64,000 nt of DNA, taken from assembly GCF_019923565.1 (NCBI RefSeq), contig NZ_CP074435.1, positions 417,294 to 481,293 of the forward strand, given 5' to 3'. Below, piece after piece: positions 22,479 through 32,625 of the stretch. Position 1 is the first letter of the stretch; each line of letters starts with the position of its first letter. The notes beneath the pieces were generated by a model that did not search any database, was not told the DNA's origin, and worked only from the letters and a program-made list of their open reading frames with translations. The position numbers were made by a program, and so were the translations under genes. The DNA is from Candidatus Schneideria nysicola. Its GTDB lineage: Bacteria; Pseudomonadota; Gammaproteobacteria; Enterobacterales; Enterobacteriaceae.

Positions 22479-22604
22479 ATGAGTTTTTCCTCTTTTTGAT
22501 TACTTTCCAAATGAAGACAAACATGTTATATATATACTCTCTCTCTTTCTCTTTAGAAGAAAGAATATATTTTTATTGATAGATTTTCATCAGGTAATTA
22601 TAAA

Positions 22605-23387
22605 ATGTCTCCAATCCTCAATATTGCTATTCGTACAGTACGTTCAGCAGGAAATTTTCTCTCTAGATATTATGATTCTTTTAAAATTGAAAGAAAAAAT
22701 ATAGAGGATTCTGCTCACTATATTAGTAGAGAAGTTACTAAATTAATGTCTCAAACTATTCATCGTTTTTATCCTCAACATTTAATACTCGATCGAGTAT
22801 ATCCAAACCCATCTTCTAGAGAAAAGGCTATTCAATGGATAATTAATCCAATAGATAATATTACCAATTTTTTTAATGGATTTCCTTATTTTTCTATTTC
22901 CGTTGCAGTATATATTAAAGGTCAAATTGAGATTGCAGTGATTTATGATCCAATACGTAATGAACTATTTAGTGCAAAGCGTGGATGTGGTGCTCAATTA
23001 AACGGATATAGACTAAGAATAGGTTCGGCTTATAGTCTAAATGGAGCTATTTTATCTCTAGGAATAAAGATAGATAGTAAAAATCCGCCCCAATCCCAAT
23101 ATAATTATTGGAGAATATTAAAAAAATTATTTAAACAATATGTTCATTTTAGATATACTGGATCTATTACATTAGATTTAGCATATGTTGCTGCAGGTAG
23201 GCTTGATGGTGTGTTTCAAATTTGTCAAGACTTATATAATTTATATAGTGGTGGAGAGTTAATAGTACGTGAATCAGGAGGATTAACCACTGATTTTTAT
23301 GGCAAACAGGCTTATCTTTCTTCGGGTCATATTATTTCAGGAAACTCACGTGTCGTTAAACTAATATTAGCGAATGTTCAAAAATAA
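22605..23387 (+). CDS. suhB: SuhB, inositol-monophosphatase-fold protein with lost catalytic ligands
   Basis: A 260-residue protein clearly homologous to E. coli SuhB (267 aa): LNIAIRTVRSAGNF, KRGCGAQLNGYRLR, TGSITLDLAYVAAGRLDG, GELIVRESGG. The metal-binding residues are changed: E67 is R64, D84 of DPLDGTTNF is N81 (NPIDNITNF), only D87 (here D84) remains, and the WD pair with D212 reads YN (211-212) or NL depending on a one-residue gap. By family knowledge this should abolish phosphatase activity. E. coli SuhB also acts with NusA and Nus factors in rRNA antitermination, a role reported not to need catalysis, so I infer that role is what is kept. The reading frame is intact and not a pseudogene by length. 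Confidence 0.9.
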   Translation: MSPILNIAIRTVRSAGNFLSRYYDSFKIERKNIEDSAHYISREVTKLMSQTIHRFYPQHLILDRVYPNPSSREKAIQWIINPIDNITNFFNGFPYFSISVAVYIKGQIEIAVIYDPIRNELFSAKRGCGAQLNGYRLRIGSAYSLNGAILSLGIKIDSKNPPQSQYNYWRILKKLFKQYVHFRYTGSITLDLAYVAAGRLDGVFQICQDLYNLYSGGELIVRESGGLTTDFYGKQAYLSSGHIISGNSRVVKLILANVQK

Positions 23388-23407
23388 AGCTCAATTTTAT
23401 GGTGGTT

Positions 23408-23435
23408 GACTACCCTAGTTTGACTACCCTAGTTT
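23408..23435. repeat. 14-bp perfect tandem duplication at the ftsY 3' end
   Basis: The unit GACTACCCTAGTTT occurs twice back to back (23408-23421 and 23422-23435). The second copy contains the ftsY stop codon (CTA at 23424-23426 on the plus strand) and encodes its last residues. The first copy lies in the 36-bp gap to suhB. A recent slippage duplication is the simplest explanation. Confidence 0.9.
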
Positions 23436-24410
23436 AGGAAAAATAAAATCGACAAATTGTTCGGATTTAAAAACTTGTATATCCTTCATATCTTCACCAG
23501 TACCTATATAACGTACTGGAATCCCAAATTGATCCGCAATAGTAAAAATTACGCCACCCTTTGCAGTCCCATCTAATTTTGTTATGGTAATACCGGTCAA
23601 GGGGATAAATTCATTAAAAGAAGAAATTTGACTTAAGGAGTTTTGTCCTATACTGGCATCTATAATTAGCATCGCTTCATGGGGAGCTTCAATATCTATT
23701 TTTTTTATCACTCTAATAATTTTTTTCATTTCATTCATTAAATTAATCTTATTGTGTAATCGTCCTGCAGTATCTATAATTAATATGTCGTAATGTTGCT
23801 TTTTAGCTATATGCATTGCATTAAATATAACAGATGCCGCGTCATTACTATATTCTCTAGTAATCACAGGTATTCGATTACTTTCGCCTAATATTTGTAA
23901 TTGTTCTTTGCCTGCTGCACGAAACGTATCGCCTCCAGCAAGAAGAACTTTTTTTCCTTCACTAGTTAACTTGTTAGCTAATTTTCCGATAGTAGTAGTT
24001 TTACCAACCCCATTCGCACCAATAATTAAAATAATAAAAGGGACGTTATCTGACGTTATAATTAAAGGTTTTTCTATTTTGGATAGCATATTCTTCATTT
24101 TTTCTTGAAGAAGAGTATAGACGGTTTCTGTATTTGTGACTCGATTATATTGAGTCATTTTTATGAGATACTCTATAATGAGATGGGTCGTTTTTACGCC
24201 AAAATCAGCGATTAATAAACTTTCTTCAATTTTTTCAAAAAAATCTGTATTAACTTGTTGACCTAAGCATAAAGTCATAATTTTATGACCTAAAACTTGG
24301 CGTACTTTTGACAAAGAATTTCTTAATTTAAAAAGAAATGGTGTCTTCTTTTGAGAAGATTCAGTCATCTCTGATTGTTTTTTTTCATTGAGATTGTTAT
24401 TAATGAACAA
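23424..24410 (-). CDS. ftsY: SRP receptor FtsY, NG domain only
   Basis: A 328-residue SRP receptor GTPase that docks Ffh-ribosome complexes at the SecYEG membrane site. G1 is GANGVGKTTT (131-140), followed by GGDTFRAA, DTAGRL, TKLDGTAKGGV and GTGED. E. coli FtsY (497 aa) has a long acidic A-domain; here only ~24 residues precede the amphipathic lipid-binding helix (LFKLRNSLSKVRQVLG). The start is probably TTG 24410, because AAGGA at 24424-24420 lies nine bases upstream. ATG 24368 (MTESSQKK) is the alternative. ftsX/ftsE are missing; rsmD is divergent next door, as in E. coli. Confidence 0.95.
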   Translation of the reverse strand: MFINNNLNEKKQSEMTESSQKKTPFLFKLRNSLSKVRQVLGHKIMTLCLGQQVNTDFFEKIEESLLIADFGVKTTHLIIEYLIKMTQYNRVTNTETVYTLLQEKMKNMLSKIEKPLIITSDNVPFIILIIGANGVGKTTTIGKLANKLTSEGKKVLLAGGDTFRAAGKEQLQILGESNRIPVITREYSNDAASVIFNAMHIAKKQHYDILIIDTAGRLHNKINLMNEMKKIIRVIKKIDIEAPHEAMLIIDASIGQNSLSQISSFNEFIPLTGITITKLDGTAKGGVIFTIADQFGIPVRYIGTGEDMKDIQVFKSEQFVDFIFPKLG

Positions 24411-24535
24411 GGTATGATTTCCTTAATGAAGTATAAAAAAGTGTATTGAAACTTTTACTGTACTTTGTTTGATATTTTTATTCAAATATTAAATAGAGAT
24501 TAGTCATTATCTTATCAAAGGTTTAAAATTTGTTG

Positions 24536-25132
24536 ATGAAAAGAAATATTGTTTTCCATAGAAATATTCATTTTTCTGGTTCTATTCGTATTATAGGTGG
24601 GAGGTGGAAAAATCGTAAAATTCCAGTTTTGTCTTGTGAGAATTTAAGACCAACTACTAGTAGAATGCGTGAAACAATCTTCAATTGGTTAACACCTAAA
24701 ATAAATGGTGCACATTGCTTAGATTGTTTTGCTGGTAGTGGTGCGTTAGGATTAGAAGCATTATCAAGATATGCTGCTAGTGTTATATTTCTAGAAAAAA
24801 ATTTTCATTATAGTAATCAAATATGCAAGATTCTTCAAACATTACAAATTGAAAAAAACATCGCTATAGTAGTAAGAACTAATACTTTACATTGGATGAA
24901 ACAATCTAATAAAATTTTTGATCTAGTTTTTATAGATCCCCCTTTTTATCAGGGGTTGATAGAGAAAACAATATATTTACTTAATTTATATCGTTTATTA
25001 AAAAGAGACGCATGGATTTATATAGAATCAGAATATGAGATATCTTATTTGAACGTTCCTATGAATTGGAGAATGAAAAGAAAAAAAAGCAATAGCAAAG
25101 TAACGTATTGGTTATATCAGCTTTCTAATTAA
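24536..25132 (+). CDS. rsmD: 16S rRNA m2G966 methyltransferase RsmD
   Basis: A 198-residue class I SAM-dependent methyltransferase (E. coli 198). Motifs are IIGGRWKNRKIPVL, LRPTTSRMRETIFNWL, SAM motif I LDCFAGSGALGLEALSR, and the catalytic DPPF in LVFIDPPFYQG. It modifies G966 in the 30S head. ATG 24536 gives the family length, though TTG codons at 24530 and 24533 lie closer to the AAAGG at 24517-24521, so the exact start is uncertain. It faces ftsY divergently, the ancestral arrangement. Confidence 0.94.
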   Translation: MKRNIVFHRNIHFSGSIRIIGGRWKNRKIPVLSCENLRPTTSRMRETIFNWLTPKINGAHCLDCFAGSGALGLEALSRYAASVIFLEKNFHYSNQICKILQTLQIEKNIAIVVRTNTLHWMKQSNKIFDLVFIDPPFYQGLIEKTIYLLNLYRLLKRDAWIYIESEYEISYLNVPMNWRMKRKKSNSKVTYWLYQLSN

Positions 25133-25235
25133 TTTATTATTCCGTACAATTTTTAATGATAACATATGAGTTGATTGATGTATCATTTAAGGGTGGATTA
25201 AAATTTATGGATTATAATAGAGTAGGGTCTATACT

Positions 25236-25496
25236 GTGAAAGAACATGAAATAGTAGAAATATTAAAAAAAAACTTAGATTTGGATCAGATATTTGTCAA
25301 AGGAGATGGGAACCATTTTCAAATAGTTGCTATTAGTAAGATATTTAGAAATATGAGTTATGTGGAAAAACAACAAGTAATTTATTCGTTGTTGATGGAA
25401 TTTATTATCAATAAACAGATACATGCTGTCTCCATCAAAACATTAACACCAGATGAATGGAAAAATCATCAAAATTATAGTGATATTATACTGTAA
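25236..25496 (+). CDS. ibaG: BolA-family iron-sulfur/acid-stress protein IbaG
   Basis: An 86-residue protein with a GTG start. VKGDGNHFQIVAIS, RNMSYVEKQQVIYSLLMEFI and IHAVSIKTLTPDEW align closely with E. coli IbaG/YrbA (84 aa), including the BolA helix-turn-helix-like fold signature and the conserved IHA(V/L)S. BolA-type proteins partner with monothiol glutaredoxins in Fe-S metabolism. It is 47 bases before murA, exactly as in E. coli. Confidence 0.92.
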   Translation: MKEHEIVEILKKNLDLDQIFVKGDGNHFQIVAISKIFRNMSYVEKQQVIYSLLMEFIINKQIHAVSIKTLTPDEWKNHQNYSDIIL

Positions 25497-25528
25497 TTCC
25501 TCATGCTATTAGAAATAACTAAATATAA

Positions 25529-26806
<1,278 letters not shown>

Positions 26807-26862
26807 GAATGCTTAATCATTTGATTATATTAAAAATTTTAGTATGGAAGGGAATTTGAATA

Positions 26863-28602
26863 ATGCGTATATATTGTGGTCAACTAAATATCACTCATAT
26901 TAATCAAAAAGTCATTCTATACGGATGGGTTAATAAAATACGTAATTTGGGACGTTTATTTTTTATTGATTTACGTGATAGAGAAGGGATAGTACAAGTA
27001 TCGATTAAGAATAATCTACTTTTTAATATTGTTAATAAGATCAGAAATGGATTCTGTATAAAAATTATAGGAATCGTTCAAAAACGTCCATTGAAACAAA
27101 TAAATAATTGTATGTCGACTGGAGAGATAGAAGTTATAGCGAGTGAGATAGTAATATTAAGTGATTCTGATCCATTACCTCTTGATTGTAATGATCAGAA
27201 TCATACAGAAGAACAGAGATTAAAATTTCGTTATTTATATCTTCGTTGTCCTGAAATGATTGATAGAATCAGAACACGCGCAAAGATTACTAGTTTTATT
27301 CATCGTTTTATGGAGCATGAAGGGTTTATAAATATTGAAACTCCTTTTTTAACGAAATTTACTCCTGAAGGAGCACGTGATTATTTAGTACCTAGTCGTA
27401 AATATAAAGGAAAATTTTATGTCTTACCTCAATCTCCACAGATATTTAAGCAACTTCTTATGATAGCCGGATTCGATCGTTATTATCAGATTGTCAAATG
27501 TTTTCGTGATGAGGAATTACGTGCTGATCGTCAACCGGAATTTACTCAAATTGATATCGAAGCTTCTTTTATGAATGCTCATCAAATACGTCAAATAACA
27601 GAAAAATTAATAAGAAATTTATGGTGGCATATCAAAAAGGTAGACTTAGGAACGTTTCATGAAATGACTTATACTGAAGCAGTAACTCGTTTTGGATCTT
27701 CAAAACCTGATTTACGTAATCCCATAGAGATTACAGAAATAACCAATATGTTACAACAAGAAGAAAAGCGTCGTTTATTTCCATCTTTTGATGAAGAATA
27801 TAGGATATCTGCCTTTCATATCCCTGCTGATTTTTTTATAAAATTGACACCACAAAAAATAGAAGCATATCAGATGTATATAAAAGATCAGTGTCAATTA
27901 AGACAATTGAATTGGGAACATTGTAAAATTCAACAAATTACTCAAGATAGTATGACATTAATCCATGAATTAAGAGATAAAATATTTTATAATAAATCCA
28001 GAGAAAAAGATGAGTATTTGTTCATTCTCCATCATAAAAATTTTTCTTCCAATATATTAGGGATGTTACGTAATAAAATTGGTCAAGATTTAAATGTGAT
28101 AGAATATCATCGTTATATTCCTCTTTGGGTAATTGATTTTCCAATGTTTGAAAAAGGGGAAAATAATACTTTGAAATCAGTACATCATCCTTTCACTGCT
28201 CCTCATTTAAATTATAAGTCTTCATTCTTAAAGAATCCATTAAGAGCCATTGCAGATGCGTATGATATAGTAATGAATGGATATGAAATAGGAGGAGGTT
28301 CCATTCGTATTCATTGTAGTCAAATGCAACAATCTATATTTAATCTACTCGGTTTGGATCAAAATGCACAAAAAGAGCAATTTGGATTTATGCTTGATGC
28401 TTTGAAATACGGTACTCCTCCACATGGAGGAGTAGCTCTAGGTTTAGATAGATTAGTTATGTTATTAACAGGAACGGATAATATCCGCGATGTCATTGCT
28501 TTTCCCAAAACTACTGCTGCAGCAGATTTAATGACAGGTGCTCCAACTAAGATTGCTTCTAATATATTAGAAGATCTTTCCTATCGAATAAGAATTAATT
28601 AA
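26863..28602 (+). CDS. aspS: Aspartyl-tRNA synthetase
   Basis: A 579-residue class IIb synthetase (E. coli 590). The N-terminal OB anticodon-binding domain ([24 protein letters not shown]) is followed by motif 2 [18 protein letters not shown] and motif 3 [35 protein letters not shown] is intact. The bacterial GAD insertion domain (roughly 285-420) is more divergent than the rest and slightly shortened. yebC follows 98 bases later, the E. coli aspS-yebC neighbourhood without nudB. Confidence 0.96.
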   Translation: MRIYCGQLNITHINQKVILYGWVNKIRNLGRLFFIDLRDREGIVQVSIKNNLLFNIVNKIRNGFCIKIIGIVQKRPLKQINNCMSTGEIEVIASEIVILSDSDPLPLDCNDQNHTEEQRLKFRYLYLRCPEMIDRIRTRAKITSFIHRFMEHEGFINIETPFLTKFTPEGARDYLVPSRKYKGKFYVLPQSPQIFKQLLMIAGFDRYYQIVKCFRDEELRADRQPEFTQIDIEASFMNAHQIRQITEKLIRNLWWHIKKVDLGTFHEMTYTEAVTRFGSSKPDLRNPIEITEITNMLQQEEKRRLFPSFDEEYRISAFHIPADFFIKLTPQKIEAYQMYIKDQCQLRQLNWEHCKIQQITQDSMTLIHELRDKIFYNKSREKDEYLFILHHKNFSSNILGMLRNKIGQDLNVIEYHRYIPLWVIDFPMFEKGENNTLKSVHHPFTAPHLNYKSSFLKNPLRAIADAYDIVMNGYEIGGGSIRIHCSQMQQSIFNLLGLDQNAQKEQFGFMLDALKYGTPPHGGVALGLDRLVMLLTGTDNIRDVIAFPKTTAAADLMTGAPTKIASNILEDLSYRIRIN

Positions 28603-28700
28603 ACAAATTATTATAATGAAAAAAGAATGTTATTCTTCTCTTTACAGGAAAGAGAAGATTGAACCAAATAATATTGAAAGGTTGAAAGGAGATTCTATCT

Positions 28701-29432
28701 ATGTCAGGTCATAGTAAATGGGCTAATACTAAACATCGTAAGGCTCTTCAAGATTCTAGACGTGGTAAGATATTTACTAAGCTTATTCAGGAATTAGTAA
28801 CCACAGTGAAATTAGGAGGAGCAGATACTAACACTAATCCACGGCTTCGTACAATAATTAATAAGGCTTTATCTAATAATATGACAAGAGATACTATCAA
28901 CAGAGTACTCAATCGTGGAGTTGGAGAGCAATCTTTAAAAGAAATGGAAAATATTGTATACGAAGGCTATGGTCCTGGTGGTACAGCTTTGATAATAAAC
29001 TGTATTAGTAATAATCGCAATCGAACAACCTCAGAAATACGTTATATACTTAATAAGATAGGTTGCAGTTTAGGAGTCAAAGGTTCAGTTTCTTATCTCT
29101 TCCAAAAGAAAGGTATGTTGTCTTTTGTTGCTCCCGGAGTAGATAAAGATAGAATGTTAAATTATGCTATAGAGTTTGGAGCGGATGATATCAATATCCA
29201 TGATAATGGATCTATTGATATTTATACTACATTAGAATTATTTGGTTCTATTAGTAGTAGATTGAATCAAAATGGATTCATAGAAGTATCTTCTAAGATA
29301 GTATATCTCCCTATAACAGGAATCAGATTAAATCAAGATAATACTAATGAACTCATAAAACTAATTGGTTTGTTAGAAAAAAATGATGATATAAAAAATA
29401 TTTTTCACAACGGTATTTATTATATAATGTGA
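28701..29432 (+). CDS. yebC: YebC/TACO1-family protein
   Basis: A 243-residue protein (E. coli 246) starting MSGHSKWANTKHRKALQDSRRGK, the family signature. NRNRTTSEIRYILNKIGCSLGVKGSVSYLF is also typical. In bacteria the family is described as DNA-binding regulator or translation factor helping ribosomes through polyproline stretches; the sequence cannot decide between these. GGAGATTCT upstream gives the ribosome binding site. ruvC is 31 bases downstream. Confidence 0.95.
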   Translation: MSGHSKWANTKHRKALQDSRRGKIFTKLIQELVTTVKLGGADTNTNPRLRTIINKALSNNMTRDTINRVLNRGVGEQSLKEMENIVYEGYGPGGTALIINCISNNRNRTTSEIRYILNKIGCSLGVKGSVSYLFQKKGMLSFVAPGVDKDRMLNYAIEFGADDINIHDNGSIDIYTTLELFGSISSRLNQNGFIEVSSKIVYLPITGIRLNQDNTNELIKLIGLLEKNDDIKNIFHNGIYYIM

Positions 29433-29463
29433 AAATATTCTTCCTTAATATGATGAGAAATAT

Positions 29464-29940
29464 ATGACAATTATTATTGGTGTGGATCCAGGTTCCCGAA
29501 TTACGGGATATGGAATTATCTCTCATGAACAGAAAAAATTTGGTTATTTAGATAGTGGTTGTATTAGAACAAATGTCTCTGATTTTCCCCATCGATTAAG
29601 AAAAATTTATAGTGATATGATGAAAATTATTAACGATTTTAAGCCAGATTGTTTTGTTATTGAAAAAGTGTTTATGGCCAAGAATGCCAATTCTGCAATT
29701 AAACTCGGACAAGCACAAGGTGTAGCTATTTTAGCGGCAATAAATCATGGATTACCAATATTTGAATATGCTACTAAACAAGTAAAACAGATAGTCGTAG
29801 GAATCGGTTCTGCAGAAAAGAATCATGTACAAAATATGGTACGTATTTTACTACGTTTAAAAAAAAATCCGAGTACAGATGCGGCTGATGCATTAGCTAT
29901 TGCAATTACACATTGTCATATTCGTCGTATACATAAATAA
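29464..29940 (+). CDS. ruvC: Holliday junction resolvase RuvC
   Basis: A 158-residue endonuclease that cuts four-way junctions. The catalytic acidic residues D8 (GVDPGS), E67 (VIEKVF), D139 and D142 (TDAADALA) are all present, with the junction-binding [15 protein letters not shown]. The C-terminus is about 15 residues shorter than E. coli RuvC (173). In E. coli ruvAB follow nearby, before znuB; here only nine bases separate ruvC from convergent znuB, so ruvA and ruvB have been deleted from this locus. Confidence 0.95.
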   Translation: MTIIIGVDPGSRITGYGIISHEQKKFGYLDSGCIRTNVSDFPHRLRKIYSDMMKIINDFKPDCFVIEKVFMAKNANSAIKLGQAQGVAILAAINHGLPIFEYATKQVKQIVVGIGSAEKNHVQNMVRILLRLKKNPSTDAADALAIAITHCHIRRIHK

Positions 29941-29949
29941 ATAAATAAT

Positions 29950-30741
29950 TTATATACGAGATTTAATAAATAAACTCAATAAGAATAATAACGATGCACA
30001 GAATACTATAGACGGACCAGCGGGAGTATCATAACGTGCTGTAAATACTAGACCGCCAGTAACAGAGCATATACCAGTAATAATAGATAAAATTGCCATT
30101 TGTTCTGGACTTTTAGAAAAACGTCTAGCGGTAGCAGCTGGAATAATGAGTAATGATGTAATAAGTAATGCCCCTACAAACTTTGTAGCTATTCCTATTA
30201 TTAGAGAGATTATAATCACTAATAAAAGTTTTATTTGTTTTAATCGTATTCCATCTACATGCGGCAATTCTGAACTAATAGTTATTGATAATAATGCACG
30301 CCATTTCCAAATGATTAAGAATAGCACTATGAATACAATAATACTTAATATATAAATATCTTCTTTAGTGACAATTAATAAATCTCCAAATAGATATGAT
30401 AATAAATCTATTTTTATACCATAATCCTTCATTAAACTCGATATAATGAGACCTAATGATAGTGCACTATGAGCCATAATACCTAATATAGTATCAATAG
30501 ATAATTGAGGATAACTTTCTAACCAAATGAGTCCTAATGCTAGTAATATACTAATTATAATAATAGTATAAAATGGATTAACATTTAGTAAAATACCACA
30601 AACTCCTCCAAGTAGAGAGGTATGAGCAAGAGCATCACCGAAATAAGACATTTTTTGCCAAACAATAAAAGATCCGAGTGGACCGGCAGCGCAGGCTAAG
30701 AGCACACCAACTAACCAACTGGGTAGTAATAAATCCATCAC
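29950..30741 (-). CDS. znuB: Zinc ABC transporter permease ZnuB
   Basis: A 263-residue polytopic permease (E. coli 261) of the zinc/manganese ABC-3 family. The N-terminus [22 protein letters not shown] and [40 protein letters not shown] are diagnostic. Several hydrophobic helices span the whole protein. The likely start is GTG 30741, which aligns residue for residue with E. coli and has AAGGA nine bases upstream; ATG 30738 is possible. Read after znuC with a 54-base gap. Confidence 0.95.
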   Translation of the reverse strand: MMDLLLPSWLVGVLLACAAGPLGSFIVWQKMSYFGDALAHTSLLGGVCGILLNVNPFYTIIIISILLALGLIWLESYPQLSIDTILGIMAHSALSLGLIISSLMKDYGIKIDLLSYLFGDLLIVTKEDIYILSIIVFIVLFLIIWKWRALLSITISSELPHVDGIRLKQIKLLLVIIISLIIGIATKFVGALLITSLLIIPAATARRFSKSPEQMAILSIITGICSVTGGLVFTARYDTPAGPSIVFCASLLFLLSLFIKSRI

Positions 30742-30795
30742 GATGAAGAATCCTTATTTATGATAAAGCACTTTTATTTCACTAGGCTTTTTTCT

Positions 30796-31512
30796 TTAAG
30801 TATGACGATGATAATAAATTGCTAATTGCTTAGGAGTATCATCACTATGTTTATGGAACATTTCTATAAAACTAGGATGTTCTGAGACCTTCTCTGGTGT
30901 ACCAGAACAACAAATGTGATGATTGAGACAAATTACATCATCCGTTTTAGCCATAACTAAATGTAAATCATGAGAGACCATAAGTATCCCACAATTAAAA
31001 ATATTGCGTATTTTATCAATTAAATCATATAAATGTAATTGTCCATTAATGTCCATTCCTTGAGTTGGTTCGTCTAATACAAGTAATTGTGGTTGATTTA
31101 GTAATGCGCGAGATAATAAGACCCGCTGCATTTCACCTCCTGAAAGTATATGCATTGATTTATTTATTAAATGTTCAGATTCCACATATTTAAGAGATTG
31201 AGGTATATCATTTTTTTTTACTGTTGGACGAAGTCGCATAAAACGTTCTACTGTAAGAGGAAAAGTTGAATTAAGATGAATTTTTTGTGGAACGTATCCA
31301 ATTCTTAATTTATTTTTACATTGAATGATACCAGTACTAGGTTTAATTAAACCTAATATAACACGTACTAGTGTAGATTTACCTGAACCATTAGGCCCTA
31401 ATAAAGTAGTAATTTTTCCTTTATTTAAAATAAGTGAAATGTTTTTTAGAATTTGTTTCTTTTCCAAAAATAATGAAATTTCTCTAAGAATAATTAGATT
31501 ATCTATATTCAT
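30796..31512 (-). CDS. znuC: Zinc ABC transporter ATPase ZnuC
   Basis: A 238-residue ABC ATPase. Walker [10 protein letters not shown] (about residue 39-47), IGYVPQK Q-loop, signature [16 protein letters not shown], Walker [11 protein letters not shown] and the H-loop MVSHDLHLV are intact. The His-rich C-terminal tail seen in E. coli ZnuC (251 aa) is shortened to YYHRHT. Divergent from znuA across an 80-base region holding a Zur-box-like sequence. Confidence 0.95.
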   Translation of the reverse strand: MNIDNLIILREISLFLEKKQILKNISLILNKGKITTLLGPNGSGKSTLVRVILGLIKPSTGIIQCKNKLRIGYVPQKIHLNSTFPLTVERFMRLRPTVKKNDIPQSLKYVESEHLINKSMHILSGGEMQRVLLSRALLNQPQLLVLDEPTQGMDINGQLHLYDLIDKIRNIFNCGILMVSHDLHLVMAKTDDVICLNHHICCSGTPEKVSEHPSFIEMFHKHSDDTPKQLAIYYHRHT

Positions 31513-31544
31513 AAATTAATCTCATCCATTTTATAATTTTTATA

Positions 31545-31568
31545 AAGATATTATAATATAATTATCTT
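31545..31568. promoter_or_regulatory. Candidate Zur operator between znuC and znuA
   Basis: The core TTATAATATAA (31551-31561) fits the E. coli Zur core TTATANTATAA exactly and is flanked by AAGATA (31545-31550) and TATCTT (31563-31568), together forming a 24-bp dyad. E. coli Zur binds at the equivalent divergent znuA/znuC position. The very AT-rich context means a chance match is possible, and a zur gene is not in this window. Confidence 0.4.
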
Positions 31569-31592
31569 ATTTATTTTGAATAAATCATTTTA

Positions 31593-32603
31593 ATGAAAAA
31601 AAAATATTTTTTGTATTTTTATTTTTTTGATTTTTTTATAAAATTTTTTATCTTTTTCCTCTTAATCGGTAATTCTATAGTTCATGCGACTGTTATTACT
31701 TCAATTCGACCATTGGGTTTTATTGCATCCGCAATTGCAGAAGGTGTGATGCCAGTGGAGATATTACTTCCCAATGGGGCCTCTCCTCATGATTATACAT
31801 TAAGGCCATCAGACTTAATACGTATGAAAAAAGCTAGTATTTTGGTTTGGATTGGACCAGAGATGGAAAGTTTTCTATCTTCACCTATATCTTCTCTAAA
31901 AAATAGAGAAATAATTACTTTATCAAAAGTATCTACTATTATACCATTGTTAGTGGATAGTAGAAAATTTATACATAATAAAAATAATAGTATTTTAATG
32001 CCGTTACATCAACGTTCTGAAGAGAATAAATCAAGAGATATCTTTCTTAAAAAAAATAAAAACGGTATTAATAAACATCAAGTAAATATGCATATTTGGC
32101 TTTCTCCTAAGATTGCGAATTGTGTTGCAATAGAAATTTATAATCGTCTTCTTCTTTTATTCCCTAATCATAAGAAAAAATTAGATGAGAATTTAATCAT
32201 ATTTCAGTCTATTTTATCAGAGACAGATAGAAAAATATCTTTATCTCTTTCACACGTAAAAGATAAAGGTTACTATGTATTTCATGATGCTTATAGATAT
32301 TTTGAAGAGCATTATGGATTAAAACCTTTAGGATATTTTACCTTTGATCCTAATATCCATCCAGGAGCTAAAACTATACATAATATTAGATCTAAAATTA
32401 TGGAAAGAAAATCTACTTGTATTTTTATGGAACCACAATTTAAATGTACTGTTATAAAAACTATATTTTTTGCTAACAAAGTATATATTGGTTTATTAGA
32501 TCCATTAGGAACAAATGTTCCTTTAAGCAAAAAAAGTTATTCTAATTTTTTAGAGAGAATATCTAATCAATATATAAACTGTTTGGAGAAAATAGATGAT
32601 TAA
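31593..32603 (+). CDS. znuA: Periplasmic zinc-binding protein ZnuA (His-rich loop degraded)
   Basis: A 336-residue solute-binding protein of the zinc importer. A signal peptide of ~32 residues is unusually Phe-rich and ends at VHA-T. The three zinc histidines are conserved: H66 (GASPHDYTLRPSD), H167 (NMHIWLSP) and H231 (VFHDAYRYF). Enterobacterial ZnuA has a long His/Asp-rich loop before the second ligand; here residues ~122-164 are Lys/Asn-rich with only three His, so the metal-collecting loop is eroded while the site remains. Divergent from znuCB, followed by mepM. Confidence 0.94.
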   Translation: MKKKYFLYFYFFDFFIKFFIFFLLIGNSIVHATVITSIRPLGFIASAIAEGVMPVEILLPNGASPHDYTLRPSDLIRMKKASILVWIGPEMESFLSSPISSLKNREIITLSKVSTIIPLLVDSRKFIHNKNNSILMPLHQRSEENKSRDIFLKKNKNGINKHQVNMHIWLSPKIANCVAIEIYNRLLLLFPNHKKKLDENLIIFQSILSETDRKISLSLSHVKDKGYYVFHDAYRYFEEHYGLKPLGYFTFDPNIHPGAKTIHNIRSKIMERKSTCIFMEPQFKCTVIKTIFFANKVYIGLLDPLGTNVPLSKKSYSNFLERISNQYINCLEKIDD

Positions 32604-32625
32604 GAACTAATAAGGACAATGATAA

